From: an uncultured Cellulosilyticum sp. | GTDB lineage: Bacteria; Bacillota; Clostridia; Lachnospirales; Cellulosilyticaceae | Direction of reading: 5' to 3' | Assembly (NCBI GenBank): GCA_934725855.1 | Contig: CAKVCL010000001.1 | Coordinates: 239,944 to 303,943, forward strand | DNA: 64,000 nt | In this document: positions 36,796-46,485 of the stretch, piece by piece | Layout of the letters: each line of letters opens with the position of its first letter | Position numbering within the stretch: position 1 is the stretch's first letter | Position numbers and translations under genes: made by a program | The notes under the pieces: model-generated | Databases searched by the model: none | What the model was told of the DNA's origin: nothing | Seen by the model: the letters and a program-made list of their open reading frames with translations, nothing else

Positions 36796-37434
36796 TTAAT
36801 CTCTTGCCCTAATTACAATGAGTACGCCTGACTCTACAGAAACTTTTGCTGTTTTTTCTGTCATATAATTACTTACGCCAAGACTAGTGCCTACCTTTAA
36901 TGTGGCTTTGGTAAGTGGATAGGCTAAATGCTTGGTTGTAACCCCGTGAACATCGCCCGCAAAAGGAATTAAGCTCACTAACGAACTTTCCTCACCTTCT
37001 AAAGTGATCTCACTTGAAATTAAATAGACAGTATTATAAGGGTTCATTAATCGTCCCTTTATTCCTAAATTTAAAAGGCCATATAATAAGTGAACATTAG
37101 CTAAACTATGATCTAGCCTTGTCCCAACTCCACCATAGACTGTAATGGAAGTTGCCCCTTTTTTAACAGCTCTTTTAATGGCTAATTCCGTATCCGTTTC
37201 ATCTTTAACAGGATCAAATCTTTCAATGATACTTCCTTGCTCTTTAAAATAATTTAAATCTTCTTCACTACCACTATCAAAATCCCCCACAATTAATTGC
37301 GGGATCATGCCTAACCTTCTGGCATGTTTCATGCCTCTATCAGCACAAATCACATAATCATACTTGACCTTTCGATCTTCTTTACAAAAGGAATAGTCCC
37401 CATATTCGCCATTCGTTAATATCAATACATTCAT
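36796..37434 (-). CDS. thiN: Thiamine diphosphokinase
   Basis: Pyrophosphorylates thiamine to thiamine diphosphate. Family motifs are ICADRGMKHARRLGMIPQ (near residue 30), VGDFDSGS (near 50), KDETDTELAIKRAVKKG (near 77) and GGVGTRLDHSLANVHLL (near 101). 212 residues is normal. It follows rpe with no gap, the usual rsgA-rpe-thiN order, and ends the cluster before the strong terminator. Confidence 0.95.
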   Translation of the reverse strand: MNVLILTNGEYGDYSFCKEDRKVKYDYVICADRGMKHARRLGMIPQLIVGDFDSGSEEDLNYFKEQGSIIERFDPVKDETDTELAIKRAVKKGATSITVYGGVGTRLDHSLANVHLLYGLLNLGIKGRLMNPYNTVYLISSEITLEGEESSLVSLIPFAGDVHGVTTKHLAYPLTKATLKVGTSLGVSNYMTEKTAKVSVESGVLIVIRARD

Positions 37435-38106
37435 CTATTTCTCCTCTATTTCTTGAAATAGCTTAACAAATGCCTCTGTGTTTTTTCTTGCGTCCTCTCC
37501 TCTAAATATGGCTGAGCCTGCAACAATGACATTAGCTCCCGCTTGAACTACTTTTTCTACATTGTTTAAATTGATTCCACCATCTATTTCTATCCATAAG
37601 TCATGACGTCCTGCTTCCTGGGCCATTTTTTTTGCTTGTTTAATTTTCTCTATGGAATAAGGAATAAACTTTTGTCCTCCAAACCCTGGATTAACCGACA
37701 TAATAAGAATCATATCAACGTCTCTTATAATGGATTCCAGAACGGATACTGGCGTTCCAGGATTAATGGCAACTCCTGCTTTAGCACCTAACTGATGTAT
37801 ACGCTCAATCACACGATGGATATGATGTGTCGCCTCAAAATGTACAGATATTAAATCCGCACCTATTTCTGTAAATTCTTCTATATACCTTTCTGGTGCC
37901 TCAATCATCAAATGAACATCTAAAACTCCTCTAACATGAGGTTTAATACTTTTAGTGATGGGTAACCCCATAGATAGATTAGGGACAAATTGTCCATCCA
38001 TAACATCCACATGGATAAAATCCGCCCCACCTTGTTGTACCCTTTCAATTTCTCTTTGCAAATTAGCAAAATCAGCTGCTAATAATGAAGGACTTAAGTG
38101 AATCAT
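37435..38106 (-). CDS. rpe: Ribulose-phosphate 3-epimerase
   Basis: Interconverts ribulose 5-phosphate and xylulose 5-phosphate. TIM barrel with metal/acid residues in SPSLLAADFANL (near residue 4), FIHVDVMDGQFVPN (near 29), DVHLMIEAPE (near 64) and MSVNPGFGGQKF (near 137). I start at the ATG of MIHLSPS (38104-38106) since GGAG lies 9 bases upstream; an ATG three codons earlier overlaps that site. 223 residues. It overlaps the end of rsgA slightly if the upstream start is used. Confidence 0.96.
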   Translation of the reverse strand: MIHLSPSLLAADFANLQREIERVQQGGADFIHVDVMDGQFVPNLSMGLPITKSIKPHVRGVLDVHLMIEAPERYIEEFTEIGADLISVHFEATHHIHRVIERIHQLGAKAGVAINPGTPVSVLESIIRDVDMILIMSVNPGFGGQKFIPYSIEKIKQAKKMAQEAGRHDLWIEIDGGINLNNVEKVVQAGANVIVAGSAIFRGEDARKNTEAFVKLFQEIEEK

Positions 38107-38108
38107 CG

Positions 38109-39002
38109 CTACCATCTCCTCGTTTCTTTTAATTGTTTATAATAAGTTGTATAAGTTTGATATCTTTCTTTAATAATCTCCCCATTTTCTAATGCCTCTT
38201 GCACCTTGCAACCAGGCTCATGAATATGGGTACATCCTCTAAACTTACAAGAACCAATATAATCTTTAAACTCTGGAAAATAATACTGCAAATCATCTGC
38301 TTCTATTCCATCTAACTGCAATGACGTAAAGCCTGGCGTGTCTAATACAAAGCCTCCTCCAGATAGAGGAATGAGTTCTACGTGTCTTGTGGTATGCTTT
38401 CCTCGCTTAATCTTGTCACTTACATGACCCGTTTCTAACCCCAAGCCCTCTTCAACTGTATTAATCAAAGTCGATTTTCCTACGCCAGAAGGACCCGCAA
38501 ATACGGTGGTTTTGTCTTTTAATTTAGGCATCAACAGCTCTGTATGAATAGCTTTCTTCGCTGACAAACAAATCACCTCATACCCTACTTTGGAATAACG
38601 CCTAGCAATATACTCATATGTTTCGGGATTTCCCTCATCAATCTTGTTTAGAATGATGCATGGTATAATGCCTTCTTTTTCAATGTGCAACAAAAATCGA
38701 TCTAATAAATCTAAATGAATTTGTGGGTAAGTGACTGAAAAAACAACCATAGCTTGATCCACATTAGCTACAGCAGGCCTAATTAAACTATTTTTTCTTT
38801 CTAAAATTTCTTCAATTGTTCCTTCTAAATAACGATCGGTTGAATTTTCCTCTTCTTTTAAGCTAATGAGAACATTATCCCCAATCACAGGGATAATGTT
38901 TTTATTTCTAAATTTACCTCTTGCTTTACATTCATAAATGGTTTGACCGGCTTCCACATAATAAAAACCTGCGATACCCTTAATAATAGTACCTTCTACC
39001 AT
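38109..39002 (-). CDS. rsgA: Ribosome small-subunit-dependent GTPase A
   Basis: Circularly permuted GTPase that checks late 30S maturation. The N-terminal OB fold runs to ~residue 70; then NKIDEGN (G4, near 120), GPSGVGKSTLIN (G1, near 169), DTPGFTSL (G3, near 220), and the C-terminal zinc knuckle CKFRGCTHIHEPGC near 252. 297 residues is typical. It lies 16 bases after prkC; linking of RsgA to the PASTA kinase/phosphatase pair is common in Firmicutes, and the kinase can phosphorylate RsgA in Bacillus. Confidence 0.97.
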   Translation of the reverse strand: MVEGTIIKGIAGFYYVEAGQTIYECKARGKFRNKNIIPVIGDNVLISLKEEENSTDRYLEGTIEEILERKNSLIRPAVANVDQAMVVFSVTYPQIHLDLLDRFLLHIEKEGIIPCIILNKIDEGNPETYEYIARRYSKVGYEVICLSAKKAIHTELLMPKLKDKTTVFAGPSGVGKSTLINTVEEGLGLETGHVSDKIKRGKHTTRHVELIPLSGGGFVLDTPGFTSLQLDGIEADDLQYYFPEFKDYIGSCKFRGCTHIHEPGCKVQEALENGEIIKERYQTYTTYYKQLKETRRW

Positions 39003-39018
39003 CTTCTTGTCTCCTTAA

Positions 39019-41115
39019 TTAAAATGTAATTGAATCTTGTGAAACGCTAATATTGTCTACAAATACATCGACAACCCCTGTTCCTTTACCTGTTAATTCC
39101 ACAGATATAGGGAATTGATCATGTGATACATCCATTGCTTTTGTGCTTGTCTTGCCATCATCTAATGTCAACTTAACTACGACATGATAGCTATCTTTAA
39201 CCTCTGTCATTTCTGGCAAGCTGACTGAAATAGATTGTGTTGTTTCTGTTTCTTCTTCTGAAGGTTTTTCGTCAACAGTTGGTGATTCTTCTGGTGCTTC
39301 TGATTCGTTTTCCTTTTTATCTTCTGGTTTTTCTTTAGGTCCTTTGCTAATCGTCACATTAATCGCTGTCCCTGCATCCACTAATGCGCCTTGAGCTACG
39401 CTTTGCCTAATGATGGTTCCTACAGGTTCTTCACTTTCCTCTTCGCTTTGACTACCTAAACTTAAATTCAAGTTGCCTAATGTTTTTCTTGCTTCTTCTA
39501 TTGTACTACCATATAAAGAAGGTACTGAAATGCCTTCCTCTTTCTTAGGTCCTTTACTAATCACAAGTTCAACCTTTGTATCTTTCTTTACTTTTGTATC
39601 CGCACCTGGATTTTGACTAATCACTTGTCCATTTTCCACCGTATCACTAAATTCTAAAACAGATTCGCTTCTTAAGCCTAATTTACTTAGCTCCGTCATT
39701 GCATCATTTAGCATCATCCCACTTAAATCAGGAAGCGTGATTTCTTCGGTATTTTCTTCATCTTGTTTCAAAGCCCCCCCTTTAGGTGTTCCTACTTGAA
39801 TTTCAACTAATGTATTTTTCTTAACAGCCGTTCCAGCAACAGGGCTTTGCTCTAATACAATCCCCACTAACACTTCCTCAGTTTCCACTTCAACTACCTT
39901 GACACGTAAGTTATTTTTTGTGATCAAGGTTTCTGCCTCTGACTGAGTTTTTTCTACTACATTAGGCACACTATACGTTTTACTTTTGGTAATCGATGGA
40001 ATCCAAAATACAGCAGCTAAAGTGATCACTACTACAAGTGCTAAAGTAGCCAAAACCCCACCGACACTCACTACTACTTTATAGAAAGTAGACACTTCAC
40101 CCTCTTCTTCCTCTTCATCAAAGCCAACTTCATCCACATAGATACTTTCGGGTTCACGCCCCTCTGTCATATGATCTTCGTATGCATTATCATAATTCTT
40201 CTCTATTTCGCTTTCTCTTAAAAGCTGTGTATCTTCTGGTGATAATAAAATTGTTTTTTCATTTAAATACGCCATACTGACTTTATAATTAGGGTTTTGC
40301 AGCACCCCTCTCATATCACGAAGCATTTCATCTGCATTTTGATAGCGATCTGCTTGATTTTTACAAGTTGCACGTAAAATAATGTTTTCTAAATTACTTG
40401 GGATATTAGGATTAATGGAAGAGGGTTTTGGTAGTTCCTCATTAATATGCTTAAGTGCAATTGAAATATGAGATTCTGCTTCAAATGGTAACCGCTTTGT
40501 TGCAAGTTCAAATAAAACGATTCCGCAAGAATATAAATCACTGCTCTCATTCACATACTTTCCTTTTGCTTGTTCCGGTGAAAAATAATGAACGGAACCA
40601 ATGGCATTCCCTGTAGCCACAATAGTAGATGAATCCACAGCTTTAGCAATTCCAAAGTCTGTTACTTTTAAAACGCCCTCTGGCGTCATTAATATATTTT
40701 GAGGTTTAATATCACGATGAATAATTTTTTTCTGATGGGCATGTTTTAATGCCGAAACCATTTGTACCCCTAATTCAAGCACAGTCTTTGCATCAAAAGG
40801 GCCTTCCTCTTCAATGACTTGCTTTAATGTTTTACCTTCTACATATTCCATGACAATATAATGTGACTCTTTATCGCTTCCTACATCATAAATTCCTACA
40901 ATATTCGGATGTGAAAGGCTTGCAGCGGATAAAGCTTCTTTTCTAAACTTCGTCACAAACTCTTCATCCTGCACAAATTCTTCTCTTAATTCTTTAATAG
41001 CCACATAACGTTGTAATCTATTGTCTATGGCTTTATATACAATAGACATTCCACCTGCGCCTATTTTTTCAATAATTTCATAACGTTCTCCCAAAAGGGT
41101 TCCTGGCGTTAACAT
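39019..41115 (-). CDS. prkC: Serine/threonine protein kinase with PASTA repeats
   Basis: Membrane kinase that senses muropeptides or lipid II and controls growth, spore germination and wall synthesis. The kinase domain (residues ~10-270) has IGAGGMSIVYKA, HRDIKPQNIL and DFGIAKA. One membrane helix (VGGVLATLALVVVITLAAVF) lies near 350-370. Three extracellular PASTA repeats follow (beginning near 380, 455 and 525), then a Glu/Ser/Thr-rich linker and a ~60-residue C-terminal tail with strands. 698 residues is within range. Its ATG overlaps the phosphatase stop by 7 bases. Confidence 0.97.
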   Translation of the reverse strand: MLTPGTLLGERYEIIEKIGAGGMSIVYKAIDNRLQRYVAIKELREEFVQDEEFVTKFRKEALSAASLSHPNIVGIYDVGSDKESHYIVMEYVEGKTLKQVIEEEGPFDAKTVLELGVQMVSALKHAHQKKIIHRDIKPQNILMTPEGVLKVTDFGIAKAVDSSTIVATGNAIGSVHYFSPEQAKGKYVNESSDLYSCGIVLFELATKRLPFEAESHISIALKHINEELPKPSSINPNIPSNLENIILRATCKNQADRYQNADEMLRDMRGVLQNPNYKVSMAYLNEKTILLSPEDTQLLRESEIEKNYDNAYEDHMTEGREPESIYVDEVGFDEEEEEGEVSTFYKVVVSVGGVLATLALVVVITLAAVFWIPSITKSKTYSVPNVVEKTQSEAETLITKNNLRVKVVEVETEEVLVGIVLEQSPVAGTAVKKNTLVEIQVGTPKGGALKQDEENTEEITLPDLSGMMLNDAMTELSKLGLRSESVLEFSDTVENGQVISQNPGADTKVKKDTKVELVISKGPKKEEGISVPSLYGSTIEEARKTLGNLNLSLGSQSEEESEEPVGTIIRQSVAQGALVDAGTAINVTISKGPKEKPEDKKENESEAPEESPTVDEKPSEEETETTQSISVSLPEMTEVKDSYHVVVKLTLDDGKTSTKAMDVSHDQFPISVELTGKGTGVVDVFVDNISVSQDSITF

Positions 41116-41873
41116 GCTTTATTCACCTCTTGTTTCTTTGCTATTACTACAGCTATATTATCTAATCCGCCTTTTTCATTAGCAGCTCTAATTAACTCAT
41201 CCACTACCTGCTCTAAATCATCCTCACCATTTTTGACAATCTCATGAATTTCTTCGTCAGAAAGCATAGAGGTTAAACCATCTGAGCATAACAATATATA
41301 TCTTACTTTACTCAAATCATAAATCAGCGTATCCACCTTCACTTTAGCATATGTACCAACTGCACGCGTAATAATGTGACGTTGTGGATGGGCTTTAATC
41401 TCATTTTCTTCAATATAGCCTTGAGCTAACATTTCTTGAACTAATGAATGGTCTGTTGTCGCTTGAAAAATACTTTTATCATTCATTAAATAAAGACGTG
41501 TATCACCAACATGGGCTAAATAAACAATATCTTCAATGACTGTCGCCACCGTTAATGTCGTTCCCATACCTGCATAAGCCTCATCTGTTTTAGACTTTTC
41601 AAATACGACATGATTCGCATGCCTTATCCCTAACTTTAATAAAATGGTTACATCTTCTCTGGTACGAATGTCCACGTTGTTGTGACTTCTTATATAATCA
41701 CAAAACGAATGAATTGCAAGACTACTTGCTACACCTCCAGATTTGTGTCCTCCCATACCATCTGCTACAATGAGTAGATTGGGCAAAATACCAATGGGAG
41801 AATTAGAAATGAAGATATTATCTTCATTTCTTGATCTTTTCTTTCCAATGTCTACCTTGCCAATAGCATACAT
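41109..41873 (-). CDS. prpC: PP2C-type serine/threonine phosphatase (PrpC/Stp1-like)
   Basis: Metal-dependent phosphatase that reverses PrkC signalling. Motifs are GKKRSRNEDN (near residue 9, metal-site Asp), VADGMGGHKSG (near 34), GDTRLYL (near 124) and CSDGLTSMLS (near 184) with the late GGLDNIAVVI. The ATG of MYAIGKVDIG (41871-41873) is chosen because GAGGTGA lies just upstream; the frame can be extended 22 codons but would run deep into rlmN. 254 residues is typical. rlmN-prpC-prkC-rsgA is a standard Firmicute order. Confidence 0.96.
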   Translation of the reverse strand: MYAIGKVDIGKKRSRNEDNIFISNSPIGILPNLLIVADGMGGHKSGGVASSLAIHSFCDYIRSHNNVDIRTREDVTILLKLGIRHANHVVFEKSKTDEAYAGMGTTLTVATVIEDIVYLAHVGDTRLYLMNDKSIFQATTDHSLVQEMLAQGYIEENEIKAHPQRHIITRAVGTYAKVKVDTLIYDLSKVRYILLCSDGLTSMLSDEEIHEIVKNGEDDLEQVVDELIRAANEKGGLDNIAVVIAKKQEVNKAC

Positions 41874-41874
41874 G

Positions 41875-42912
41875 CTATTCACCTCGCTTTTTAATATACC
41901 TACGACGTAGTTGTCCACATGCTGCTTCAATATCTGCACCTAATGTCCTACGAAGCGTAGTCGGTACACCATATTGTTCAAGTATATGAATAAATCGTTG
42001 GACTCTGGAAGCTTGACTGCTTTGATAATTTCTTTCTTCAATTTTATTAACTGGAATCAAATTAACATGGCACAGCATTCCTTTTAATAATTTTCCTAAA
42101 CGATGTGCATCCTCTTCGTGGTCATTTTCCCCTTCAATGAGCGCATATTCAAAAGTAATACGTCGGTTAGTTTGGCTTATAAAATACTGACAGGCCTCCA
42201 TCAGCTGAGCAATACTGTATTTATAAGCAATTGGCATAACTGCCTTTCGTTTTTCATCGGTCGTTGCATGTAAAGATAATGCTAAATTAATTTGTAATTT
42301 TTCATCTGCTAACTGTCTCATTTGTGGCACAAGTCCACAAGTTGATACGGTAATATGCCTGCTTCCTATGTTCTGTCCCATGGGATCATTAATTAAACGG
42401 ACAAATTTAAGCGTTACATCAAGCTCTTCTAGTGGTTCACCACTTCCCATTACAACGATATTAGACACTCTTTCATCTGTATCTTTTTGAATGGCATAAA
42501 TTTGTCCAACCATTTCACTTGGTAATAAATTTCTCACTCTTCCTTCAACCGTTGAAGCGCAAAATTTACATCCCATCCTGCAACCCACTTGAGACGAAAT
42601 ACAAACAGAGTTTCCATGCTTATACCGCATAAAAACACTTTCTATTATATGTGAATCCCCTAACTCAAACAAGTATTTTATCGTTCCATCTATACTTGAG
42701 GTTAATTTTTGAACAATTCTAAGCGGACGAATCGGATAATCAGCTGCTAATTTTTCTCTTAGCTTTTTGGGTAAGTTGCTCATTTCATTATAGTCCCACA
42801 CCATTTTTTTATGAAACCACTCAAAAAGCTGCTTTGCCCTAAATTTACTCTCTCCATATCCTATAATAATGGGTTCTAATTCCTTTATTTCTAAACTAAT
42901 AATCTCATTCAT
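41875..42912 (-). CDS. rlmN: Dual-specificity rRNA/tRNA adenine-C2 methyltransferase
   Basis: Radical-SAM enzyme that makes m2A2503 in 23S rRNA and m2A37 in some tRNAs. The cluster motif CRMGCKFCAS lies near residue 107, GSGEPLEE near 160, and the methyl-carrying Cys in the C-terminal DIEAACGQLR near 333. The other catalytic Cys is in the segment STCGLVPQM near 192 or the cluster region by family alignment. 345 residues is typical. It lies 2 bases after rsmB. Confidence 0.97.
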   Translation of the reverse strand: MNEIISLEIKELEPIIIGYGESKFRAKQLFEWFHKKMVWDYNEMSNLPKKLREKLAADYPIRPLRIVQKLTSSIDGTIKYLFELGDSHIIESVFMRYKHGNSVCISSQVGCRMGCKFCASTVEGRVRNLLPSEMVGQIYAIQKDTDERVSNIVVMGSGEPLEELDVTLKFVRLINDPMGQNIGSRHITVSTCGLVPQMRQLADEKLQINLALSLHATTDEKRKAVMPIAYKYSIAQLMEACQYFISQTNRRITFEYALIEGENDHEEDAHRLGKLLKGMLCHVNLIPVNKIEERNYQSSQASRVQRFIHILEQYGVPTTLRRTLGADIEAACGQLRRRYIKKRGE

Positions 42913-42914
42913 GT

Positions 42915-44252
42915 TTAGGAACTCCTTTTTCTAAAACTTGCAATGAAAAATCCATCAGTGTCTGCCATTTGAGGTAGGATTTGAATCATCCCTTCTTTTA
43001 CGTCATTCCTTAAACACTCAGGTATAGTATTGGCTAGATTTTCTCGTTCTAAACCATACTTTCTGGAAATTTCATCAGCCATTTTCTCATTTTCTTCATA
43101 AGAAATCGTACAAGTACTATAAACTAAGCGTCCACCTGGTTTTAAATACTTCACTGCATTCTGTACAATGGCCTTTTGAATAGCCGCAATTTCTTGTAAA
43201 TCTTCTTTTGTTTTATGAAGACGAATATCGGGTTTTCGTTTCATAATTCCTAGGCCTGAGCAAGGTGCATCTACAAGAATCTTATCAAACTGTCCCATAA
43301 AAGCCTCGTTTAATACCGTACCATCTTGAAGGGTCGGTTTAATCATCACTGCCCCTAATCGTTTCGCATTTTTTTCAATCAGTTCTAACTTATGTGGATG
43401 AATATCACAGGCTATAATCTCACCTTTATTTTCCATCAAAGCTGCCATATGAACGCTTTTCCCACCTGGTGCGCTACACATATCCAGCACTTTTTCACCT
43501 TTTTCTGGTGCCACCACATGCGCCACAAGCATGGCACTTTCATCTTGTACGGTCCACGCCCCTACTTTAAATGAAGCTAAATTTTGAAGTCTATCTACCT
43601 TTTTTACATAAAAGGCTTCCTCCACTAAACGTCCAGAAACTATTTCCACCTTTTCTTGTTTTAAAGTTTCCATCAATTGCTCCTTGCTTCCTTTTAATGG
43701 ATTCCATCTTCCACAAACTTCAGCCCTTTTATTTAAGGCACCACAAATCGCTTCAACATCTTCTCTACTATACGCTTTTAACCACATTTCGATGATCCAT
43801 TCTGGTAAAGCATATTTTATACTTAAATAGCTAGTAAATGCTTTTTTTGAATCAGGTAAAGGTAACTGTTCTTTTTCACGATCTAAAGTTCGTAATAAGC
43901 CATTCACAAAGCCAGATAGTCCTTGAAACTTTCTTTTCTTGGCTAGTTTGACTGCTTCATTAATGATAGCAGAAACAGGAATTTTATCTAGGTATAACAT
44001 TTGATAAAGGCTCATTCTTAACAGGTTTCGAATGAGTGGCTTCATCTTTTTTACAGGGGTCTTTGAATAATGATTTAACCAATAATCTAACTGGATTTGA
44101 TATTTCAGTGTCCCATAAAAAATTTCTGTTGCTAATGCGCGGTCCCTTACATCTAAATCTTGCATGGCATTTTTCAAGCTAAGCTGCGCATAGCTTTTAT
44201 CTCGTTCGACCTCTAACAATAAGTCGACCACTTGTTCTCTTACTGATTTCAT
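42915..44252 (-). CDS. rsmB: 16S rRNA (cytosine-967-C5)-methyltransferase
   Basis: The N-terminal NusB-like RNA-binding domain covers residues ~1-130 (VREQVVDLLLEVERDKSYAQ). The SAM methyltransferase domain has DMCSAPGGKSVHMAALM near 250, VDAPCSGLGIMKRKPD near 320 (Pro-Cys motif) and STCTISYEENE near 375, the two catalytic Cys loops. 445 residues is normal. The transcript enters it after a terminator-like hairpin downstream of yugP, so some attenuation of the following genes is possible. Confidence 0.97.
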   Translation of the reverse strand: MKSVREQVVDLLLEVERDKSYAQLSLKNAMQDLDVRDRALATEIFYGTLKYQIQLDYWLNHYSKTPVKKMKPLIRNLLRMSLYQMLYLDKIPVSAIINEAVKLAKKRKFQGLSGFVNGLLRTLDREKEQLPLPDSKKAFTSYLSIKYALPEWIIEMWLKAYSREDVEAICGALNKRAEVCGRWNPLKGSKEQLMETLKQEKVEIVSGRLVEEAFYVKKVDRLQNLASFKVGAWTVQDESAMLVAHVVAPEKGEKVLDMCSAPGGKSVHMAALMENKGEIIACDIHPHKLELIEKNAKRLGAVMIKPTLQDGTVLNEAFMGQFDKILVDAPCSGLGIMKRKPDIRLHKTKEDLQEIAAIQKAIVQNAVKYLKPGGRLVYSTCTISYEENEKMADEISRKYGLERENLANTIPECLRNDVKEGMIQILPQMADTDGFFIASFRKRSS

Positions 44253-44290
44253 AAAAGAATCCTTTCTTATTTCTTATCAATTTCTATTAT

Positions 44291-44321
44291 AAAAAAGGAT
44301 GCTACCTAATTATAGCACCCC
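44291..44321 (-). terminator. Terminator between yugP and rsmB
   Basis: GGTGCTA and TAGCATCC pair (one mismatch) around a 7-9 base loop and are followed by six T on the minus strand. It splits the cluster: yicC-to-yugP on one side, rsmB-to-thiN on the other. No strong new promoter is obvious before rsmB, so read-through probably occurs. Confidence 0.7.
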
Positions 44322-44326
44322 ACATT

Positions 44327-45025
44327 TTAATCATTTCTTTTATTACTGATCATCATCAAACGCAATAAGGATAAAATAGATGCCATAGCCGCTGCGACAT
44401 AAGTAAGTGCAGCAGCATCTAATACTTTTTTTGCACCCACTAGTTCTTCGTTTGTTAATATCCCACTACTTTTAAGTGTGGCAAGTGCCCTTTTAGAGGC
44501 ATTAAATTCAACTGGTAAAGTAATAATCGCAAACAAAGTCGTAATGGCAAATAGGGCAATTCCAAGGTCCACCAGAAAAGAAAGACTTCCTAGTATTAAC
44601 CCTATGAATATCAGCGGCATAGATAAACGACTTGCAAAATTCGTTATGGGATAAATGCTATGCCTAAAACGTAAAAATGCATAGTGATTGGCATCTTGAA
44701 TGGCATGCCCGCATTCATGAGCGGCTACACCCACTGCTGCAATCGAATCTACACCATATACGGTTTGTGATAAAGCGAGTGACTGATGCACCGGATCATA
44801 AAAATCAGTCATAGACCCTCTAACAGGTTGGACTGGAATTTGAATGCCATTAATGGCTAGTATACGTCTTGCTGCTTCTTCCCCAGTATATCCAGATAGT
44901 GTTCTCTTTTTAGAGTAAGTTTGAAAGGTTGTTTGCACCTTCATACTTGCCCAAAGAGGTATGATCATGATTAACAATGTTATCAAAATTAATCGGCTAT
45001 CTCCACTCCAATAATAATATGGCAT
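44327..45025 (-). CDS. Zinc-dependent membrane metallopeptidase, YugP type
   Basis: Membrane protease-like protein of the YugP family. The zinc motif HECGHAIQ lies near residue 97, in the loop VGVAAHECGHAIQDANHYA. Hydrophobic helices are at ~12-32 (N-terminal), ~115-150 and near the C-terminus (YVAAAMASILSLLRLM). I prefer the ATG of MPYYYWSGD (45023-45025), with AAAGGAG 8 bases upstream, to a GTG three codons earlier. 232 residues. Its substrates are unknown. Presence between fmt and rsmB is usual in Clostridia. Confidence 0.93.
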   Translation of the reverse strand: MPYYYWSGDSRLILITLLIMIIPLWASMKVQTTFQTYSKKRTLSGYTGEEAARRILAINGIQIPVQPVRGSMTDFYDPVHQSLALSQTVYGVDSIAAVGVAAHECGHAIQDANHYAFLRFRHSIYPITNFASRLSMPLIFIGLILGSLSFLVDLGIALFAITTLFAIITLPVEFNASKRALATLKSSGILTNEELVGAKKVLDAAALTYVAAAMASILSLLRLMMISNKRND

Positions 45026-45042
45026 GGGCTTCACTCCTTTAA

Positions 45043-45978
45043 TTAAATTCCTAAAACAACACCCTCATCTAAAGTATTCCCTTTAATATACTCGGAAACC
45101 GGCATACGTTTTTTGTTAGGCATTTGAATTTCCTGAATGAGTAAACAACCATCCAGTGTTTTAACTAAAATGCCTTCCTTACCTACTTCTATAATGGTTC
45201 CTGCTTCTTCTTGGTAAGCCTTATCACTTGGCATGGCTTTCCAAATTTTCATGACTTCACCTTTATAATAAGTATAGCCGCCTGGCCAAGGATTTAACCC
45301 ACGGATTTTAGCATCAATATGACTTGTTGGCATTTGCCAATTCACTTCACCTAAGCTCTTTTGAATCATGGATGCATAAGTCGCTTCATCTGAGTTTTGC
45401 TTTTGACGTTCTTTTCCCCCTGCAATAATTATAGGGAAAGCTTCTTTTAGCGCCTCGGCCCCAACTATTTTCATTTTATCATGTAAGGATTCATAAGTAT
45501 CTGTGCTTTCAATCGGCATTTCTTTTTTAAGCAGCATATCGCCTGTGTCCATTCCTTTATCCATGTACATGATGGTCACACCCGTTACTTTTTCTTCATT
45601 TAAAATAGACCACTGAATAGGTGCAGCCCCTCTATATTTAGGAAGTAATGACCCATGAATATTAATACAACCATACTTTGGAATGTTTAAAATGCTTTCA
45701 GGTAAAATTTGTCCAAATGCTACCACAACAATCATATCTGGATTTAAAGCTTTCATTTCTTCTAAAAACGCTTCATCACCCTTTATACGTTCAGGTTGCA
45801 TCACTGGTAACTGATGCTTTAATGCCACTTCCTTTACAGGCGGCATACTTTGCTTCTTCCCTCTTCCTTTTGGTTTATCAGGTTGTGTGACTACTGCTAA
45901 TACGGTATGCCCCTCTTTAATAAGCATCTCTAAAGTAGGGACCGCAAAATCTGGTGTTCCCATAAATACAACATTCAT
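45043..45978 (-). CDS. fmt: Methionyl-tRNA formyltransferase
   Basis: Formylates initiator Met-tRNA using 10-formyl-tetrahydrofolate. Motifs: VVFMGTPDFAVPTLEML (near residue 3), HGSLLPKYRGAAPIQW (near 107, catalytic His and substrate loop), and MDKGMDTGDML (near 138, catalytic Asp). The C-terminal OB domain begins near 205. 311 residues is normal. It follows def by 23 bases; def and fmt act on the same formyl group at the start and after translation. Confidence 0.97.
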   Translation of the reverse strand: MNVVFMGTPDFAVPTLEMLIKEGHTVLAVVTQPDKPKGRGKKQSMPPVKEVALKHQLPVMQPERIKGDEAFLEEMKALNPDMIVVVAFGQILPESILNIPKYGCINIHGSLLPKYRGAAPIQWSILNEEKVTGVTIMYMDKGMDTGDMLLKKEMPIESTDTYESLHDKMKIVGAEALKEAFPIIIAGGKERQKQNSDEATYASMIQKSLGEVNWQMPTSHIDAKIRGLNPWPGGYTYYKGEVMKIWKAMPSDKAYQEEAGTIIEVGKEGILVKTLDGCLLIQEIQMPNKKRMPVSEYIKGNTLDEGVVLGI

Positions 45979-46001
45979 TTTATCACCTCTACGCTTTCAC
46001 T

Positions 46002-46469
46002 CTATTTTTCTACTTCTGCTTCAAAAATTTCGCCTTCTACTAAATCAATATATAACTTGCCATCTAAATGGTCATTTTCATGAAGCATGGCTCTTGCCAT
46101 CAGTTCTTCGCCTTCTATTTCGAAGTAGTTTCCATGACGATCTTGTGCACGCATTTTCGCATAATTAGGTCTTCTAACATTACCATATAAATTAGGAACA
46201 CTTAAGCAGCCTTCTTCTCCAAACTGTTCACCAGCTGTTTCAAGAATTTGTGGATTGATAAATTCAATGAGTCCTTCGCCTATATCAATGACAAACATTC
46301 TTTGAAGGACCCCTATTTGAGGTGCTGCTAACCCTACCCCATTTTCTTCATACATGGTATCTGCCATATCATCTAATAAATCCCATAGTGACTGATCAAA
46401 GGTTGTCACTTCGTTAGAAATTTTTCTTAATACTTCATCTTCTTGTGTTCTTACTTTCCTATATGCCAT
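46002..46469 (-). CDS. def: Peptide deformylase
   Basis: Removes the formyl group from new proteins. All three family motifs are present: GVGLAAPQIGV near residue 45, EEGCLSVPN near 88 and HENDHLDGK near 129 (HExxH metal ligands). 155 residues is a compact type 1-like form. It lies 16 bases after priA and before fmt, the usual priA-def-fmt order. Confidence 0.97.
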   Translation of the reverse strand: MAYRKVRTQEDEVLRKISNEVTTFDQSLWDLLDDMADTMYEENGVGLAAPQIGVLQRMFVIDIGEGLIEFINPQILETAGEQFGEEGCLSVPNLYGNVRRPNYAKMRAQDRHGNYFEIEGEELMARAMLHENDHLDGKLYIDLVEGEIFEAEVEK

Positions 46470-46485
46470 TTTAGCCTCCTATATA